Shown piece by piece: positions 31,933 through 35,216 of a stretch of DNA of 35,216 bases. Each line of letters starts with the position of its first letter. Position 1 is the first letter of the stretch. The stretch covers positions 1 through 35,216 of the forward strand of contig JAPPIP010000124.1 in NCBI GenBank assembly GCA_028820595.1. The letters are read 5' to 3'. A program made the translations under genes and the position numbers. The DNA comes from Nitrososphaerota archaeon (GTDB lineage Archaea > Thermoproteota > Nitrososphaeria > Nitrososphaerales > Nitrosopumilaceae). The notes beneath the pieces are model-generated. The model had not been told where the DNA came from. It ran no database searches and was given only the letters and a program-made list of their open reading frames with translations.

Positions 31933-32271
31933 GTTAGAACCTTGTACGTCCTGTCGACAATCATGAATTGGGCGGCAGATTGATTGCAATCAGTTAATCT
32001 TGTCGAGTTCCGACTTGGCTGGCTTCTGACCTTTGTGCAGGGCTCAGACTCTGTCGGCATCTGTGTGATGAGGCGATCCGACTCGATATCATTCGATGGG
32101 GCCCCGGCAGACATCGCGGGGCGAATTAGGAAACATGGTTTCTGCGCCGGAACCTTATTTGGAGGGGGTGTCAAGGTAGAAGTGCGATCCCGTGACTGGC
32201 ACCGCCGCGCGTCGCGGCTCCATCATGCAAAGTGAACGGAATGGCGGGTTTTCCCTACATGTACACTTTAG

Positions 32272-32287
32272 ATCCCCCTCCCCGCGC
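32272..32287 (+). repeat. attR core: ATCCCCCTCCCCGCGC
   Basis: Perfect 16-bp direct match to the tRNA-Ser 3' end at 14388..14403; outward context TTTAG vs TTCAA retains partial similarity. Confidence 0.82.
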
Positions 32288-32324
32288 CTTTTTTCATGTA
32301 TCCCACTTTACAGCAATCAGTGTG

Positions 32325-32756
32325 TCACCCAAACTTGACAGGTATGCCGCGACGCTCAAATTCCGCAGTCACAGAATCATAAACCGAGCGCGCTGCAGAC
32401 TCGGCCCCGACCGCATCCTCGCGGGTGGGCTCGGGCCAGTCACCCGGATATCTGGCGTTAACTGTCCAAGCGGTCAGCTCGTACAGATCCTTGTGTTCGT
32501 TTTTTACGGCCCAGCCTTCCGGAAGCATGTCAAGCAGAGTATCCAGATCATGGGTACGTGGAAAGCGAATTTCTTCCAGGACAAGCGCGGCTTTTATGGC
32601 CTTTTCTGCAGTCTGTTGGCACAGCCAGCAAGCATGCGCGGGTGCGCTCGGTTCGGAATTTATCAAGCGAAGCGCCAATGCAACGTCACTGTTGGAATAT
32701 CGCAGCCAGCGCAGCGCTACATTTTCTACCTTGGAATTATCCTTTTTCATAGACAA
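32325..32756 (-). CDS. HEPN-domain protein (putative toxin)
   Basis: 143 aa; ALRWLRYSNSDVALALRLIN...ACWLCQQTAEKAIKAALVLEEIRFPRTHDLDTLLDML. Confidence 0.85.
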   Translation of the reverse strand: MSMKKDNSKVENVALRWLRYSNSDVALALRLINSEPSAPAHACWLCQQTAEKAIKAALVLEEIRFPRTHDLDTLLDMLPEGWAVKNEHKDLYELTAWTVNARYPGDWPEPTREDAVGAESAARSVYDSVTAEFERRGIPVKFG

Positions 32757-33054
32757 TCTTTCCTTCTCGAAGAGCCTCGTAGGCTATGGTCCCCACCACG
32801 TCCCCCTCCCGTTCGATCTCGCCGGGGGTGACCGCTATGATGTCTTTGCTGACTGGCACGTCCCTCAGCGAACGCAATATTTCTACCGTAGTCCGGTGTT
32901 TGTTTGGAATGTGGTTCAGCACGACCATCAGATCCACGTCACTTGACTCGTTTGTATCGCCGCGCGCCTGGGAGCCGAAGAGTATGACGCAGTTTGGCTG
33001 AAATCGCTTGACTATGCGGTCAACCATGACGGATATGAGTTCAGCGGTAGCCAT
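32737..33054 (-). CDS. MNT-type minimal nucleotidyltransferase (putative antitoxin)
   Basis: 105 aa; CVILFGSQARGDTNESSDVDLMVVL (GSxxRG..SDxDL); overlaps the HEPN gene by 20 nt. Confidence 0.9.
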   Translation of the reverse strand: MATAELISVMVDRIVKRFQPNCVILFGSQARGDTNESSDVDLMVVLNHIPNKHRTTVEILRSLRDVPVSKDIIAVTPGEIEREGDVVGTIAYEALREGKIVYEKG

Positions 33055-33351
33055 GCGTTATCATCCCTTCGTATTTCGGCGCCGACGTTGACGCGGCCCG
33101 CCCTGCCAGTCCTGAGAACTCCGGCCAGATCAGGGAGGAACCATTGCAGCCCCGGGCCTCTTGGGCATGTCCCTTTTGATCACGCGTGTGGCAAAGTCGA
33201 CGGGCCGATTCCTTGGCGCCCCACGCATCAGAATCAAGTTTGGCCACCGTGTCTGCCGCCGCGGATACTTCTTCCTGCACAAGCGCGCGTATCATGCGGT
33301 GTGTAGATGTCCATACCGTAAATCTCTTGTCCCTTTTTGAAGACAACCTGT

Positions 33352-34350
33352 TCACTCTCTAGCGGGATCCCGCGACGGCGTAAAAAAGTCATTCCCGTTG
33401 TATTCGTCGGCGCACGACTCAAAGAGGCGCGTGTATGCGCCCTCCTCACAGACAGACTCGAATGACCTGAGCATCTCATCCTTGATGTCGCCGTTGCGCT
33501 CAAGAACGCCGCCGAAAATCTCGCGCTCCGGAAGCCTGTCTGACTTTACGCAGTTGCATCTCTGGCATGCCAGTACGCAGTTGTACGGAACGGTGGAAAA
33601 CACGTAGTTGTACGGTATGACGTGGTCTATGTGCTGGCAGCGGCCGCTGTCAAGCCGCTTCTGGCAGTAAAAACACCGGGATCCGTGCTTTGCCTGTATG
33701 AAATCCCGCATCTTGCGCGACAGCTGGATGCGCCCCGCAATCTCGCAGTCCACCTTATTTGCTATGCTAGGAGTCGAGCGGTCCACCCTTTCCAAATATT
33801 TTGTCAGAACGTTGTTGATACCCTTTCTCAGTATGGTCCTGTGCCTGCGCATGAACTGAACTATCTCCTCATCAAATGATATTGCGTTTGGCGCCGTCCT
33901 TTCATAGAATTTCGGCATGTCCGTGAGCAGGTACCGCAGCGGCTGTGGCTTTATGCTTTTGGCGATCACTTTTTTTCTAAAGTCCGCCATCTCGTCTCCT
34001 GCAAGCTCCTGTACGGTCGGGGGTTTTTTGCGACCTCTGTGGCACTTTTCTATCATTCTCACAATGTTGGCATCCTTCGGAGACTGGGACTGCCTCATCT
34101 TAAAGCTATACTTCATGTCCCAGTAATACTTTGCAAATCTTGCCGCAACAAAGTTCAGATCCACAATAAGCCTACCGTCTTTGCGCTCAAGCCATTCCCT
34201 GCCGACTAGTCCGTCACTCCTTTTGGGATCATCAAGGTCTCCTATGTCTAGGAGGGAGCGCAAGAGTATGGGCTTGTACGTGCTTGACATTTTTACTCGT
34301 TTGGTGAAGAACTCCTCAAACATCTCAAGATAGCCAGTTGTCATTTTCAT
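33352..34350 (-). CDS. HNH endonuclease family protein
   Basis: 332 aa; CFYCQKRLDSGRCQHIDHVIPYNYVFSTVPYNCVLACQRCNCVKSDRLP. Confidence 0.85.
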   Translation of the reverse strand: MKMTTGYLEMFEEFFTKRVKMSSTYKPILLRSLLDIGDLDDPKRSDGLVGREWLERKDGRLIVDLNFVAARFAKYYWDMKYSFKMRQSQSPKDANIVRMIEKCHRGRKKPPTVQELAGDEMADFRKKVIAKSIKPQPLRYLLTDMPKFYERTAPNAISFDEEIVQFMRRHRTILRKGINNVLTKYLERVDRSTPSIANKVDCEIAGRIQLSRKMRDFIQAKHGSRCFYCQKRLDSGRCQHIDHVIPYNYVFSTVPYNCVLACQRCNCVKSDRLPEREIFGGVLERNGDIKDEMLRSFESVCEEGAYTRLFESCADEYNGNDFFTPSRDPARE

Positions 34351-34387
34351 ACTATTGCGTGGTAGATAATAAAGCGTTTTGACTAGT

Positions 34388-34489
34388 CAGTAACCATATG
34401 TGGCAGGCAAGGCACGACAAGTTCGGAAATCAGATGACACGGGCCGTGATCGGCGCAGGGCCAAAATGCAAACAAACAGATTAGGGATC
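34388..34489 (+). repeat. Left 102-bp perfect inverted repeat
   Basis: CAGTAACCATATGTGGCAGGCAAGG...AACAGATTAGGGATC; exact reverse complement of 34985..35086. Confidence 0.93.
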
Positions 34490-34969
34490 CTTCACGATCC
34501 TGCCCCTGTACCTGATCAACTGCTTGTCGCCCACTGTCTTTTCGTCGGGCACATAGCACCCGGCAATATATCCGCCCCGGAGCAGGTCGGCCAGTACGGC
34601 CGCGTCCACCCTGTCGGTCTTCTTTTTTGATTCCGCAATCCGCTTGGTCGCAAGCGGGTTTGAGAGCATGACGTCCAGTCCCAGCTTGTCCGTGAGGAAC
34701 CTGTACATGCCGTACCACACGGAGGACGACTCCATCACGAATCTTGAGTCTGCCGGAAGCTTGGAGAACGCCCTTGCAACGGCCGCCCGGTTGCACTCCA
34801 CCCTCTTGTTCTGGAGGATCCTCCCGCCCGGATCCATCAGCGCCACCTGCATGAACTCCTTGTGCAGGTCAATCCCGACGAAGAGTTCCGGACTGCCGCC
34901 GGAGGCCTCCGTACAGACTGTCCCGACTGTCCGTGCCTTCTTCGCCCTGCCCGCACCGGCATCTTTCAT
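34481..34969 (-). pseudogene. Truncated IS110-family transposase (N-terminal DEDD domain only)
   Basis: MKDAGAG...ELFVGIDLHKEFMQVALM, FVMESSSVWYGMYRFL, KKTDRVDAAVLADLLRGG; ends at a stop inside the left inverted repeat, with no C-terminal Transposase_20-type region. Confidence 0.85.
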
Positions 34970-34984
34970 ATGTCCACTTTTTTC

Positions 34985-35086
34985 GATCCCTAATCTGTTT
35001 GTTTGCATTTTGGCCCTGCGCCGATCACGGCCCGTGTCATCTGATTTCCGAACTTGTCGTGCCTTGCCTGCCACATATGGTTACTG
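34985..35086 (-). repeat. Right 102-bp perfect inverted repeat
   Basis: GATCCCTAATCTGTTTG...CCACATATGGTTACTG; exact reverse complement of 34388..34489. Confidence 0.93.
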
Positions 35087-35216
35087 GACTAAAGCCAATC
35101 CTTATGAGCATGGGCATGACAGATGCATTCAGCAGCGAACTTGCCAACCTGAGAGGAATTGGGTTCTGTCAAGTTAACGAGTCCTAGATAGGGCGGCAAA
35201 ACGGATCTTCTCCGAA

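Noticed and set aside
31984-32235. 83-aa plus-strand ORF near attR
   Set aside because: Could be coding, but no motif or clear signal supports it.
33041-33355. 104-aa minus-strand ORF between MNT and HNH genes
   Set aside because: No recognisable domain; may be a degraded fragment.

Overview
The window looks archaeal. The gene set and style (S30e, RadA, L21e next to Rpo4, a DUF655 protein, KsgA, isocitrate dehydrogenase, high GC) suggest a marine/sponge-associated thaumarchaeon of Cenarchaeum type; that taxonomic guess is inference. Positions 1-14.3 kb are mostly conserved chromosome: S30e, a secreted/membrane protein, a 1557-aa subtilase, two metallophosphoesterases, RadA, L21e, Rpo4, DUF655, KsgA, a HemK-like methyltransferase and isocitrate dehydrogenase. 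A tRNA-Ser(GCU) at 14319-14402 is followed directly by a tyrosine integrase. A perfect 16-bp copy of the tRNA 3' end recurs at 32272-32287, which outlines a ~17.9-kb integrated element. The GC-rich left half carries the integrase, a noncoding field of long perfect palindromes with covarying arms, an actin-like (ParM-type) ATPase, a HerA/VirB4-like ATPase with a possible C-terminal nuclease-like domain, and an AbrB-like protein next to 22-bp iterons. The right half appears AT-richer and is defense-like: a single-chain restriction-modification enzyme carrying a (CT)21 tract and split from its C-terminal domain by an ATGA overlap, an HD phosphohydrolase paired with a YwgA-like protein, and two coupled HNH-like paralogs. 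Beyond attR lie an MNT/HEPN toxin-antitoxin pair, another HNH protein, and a truncated IS110-type transposase between perfect 102-bp inverted repeats. The strongest candidates for something undescribed are the palindrome field plus actin/HerA/AbrB/iteron module, the ~91-bp insertion with 18-bp terminal inverted repeats inside that field, and the 102-bp inverted-repeat IS110 derivative. No searches were run.
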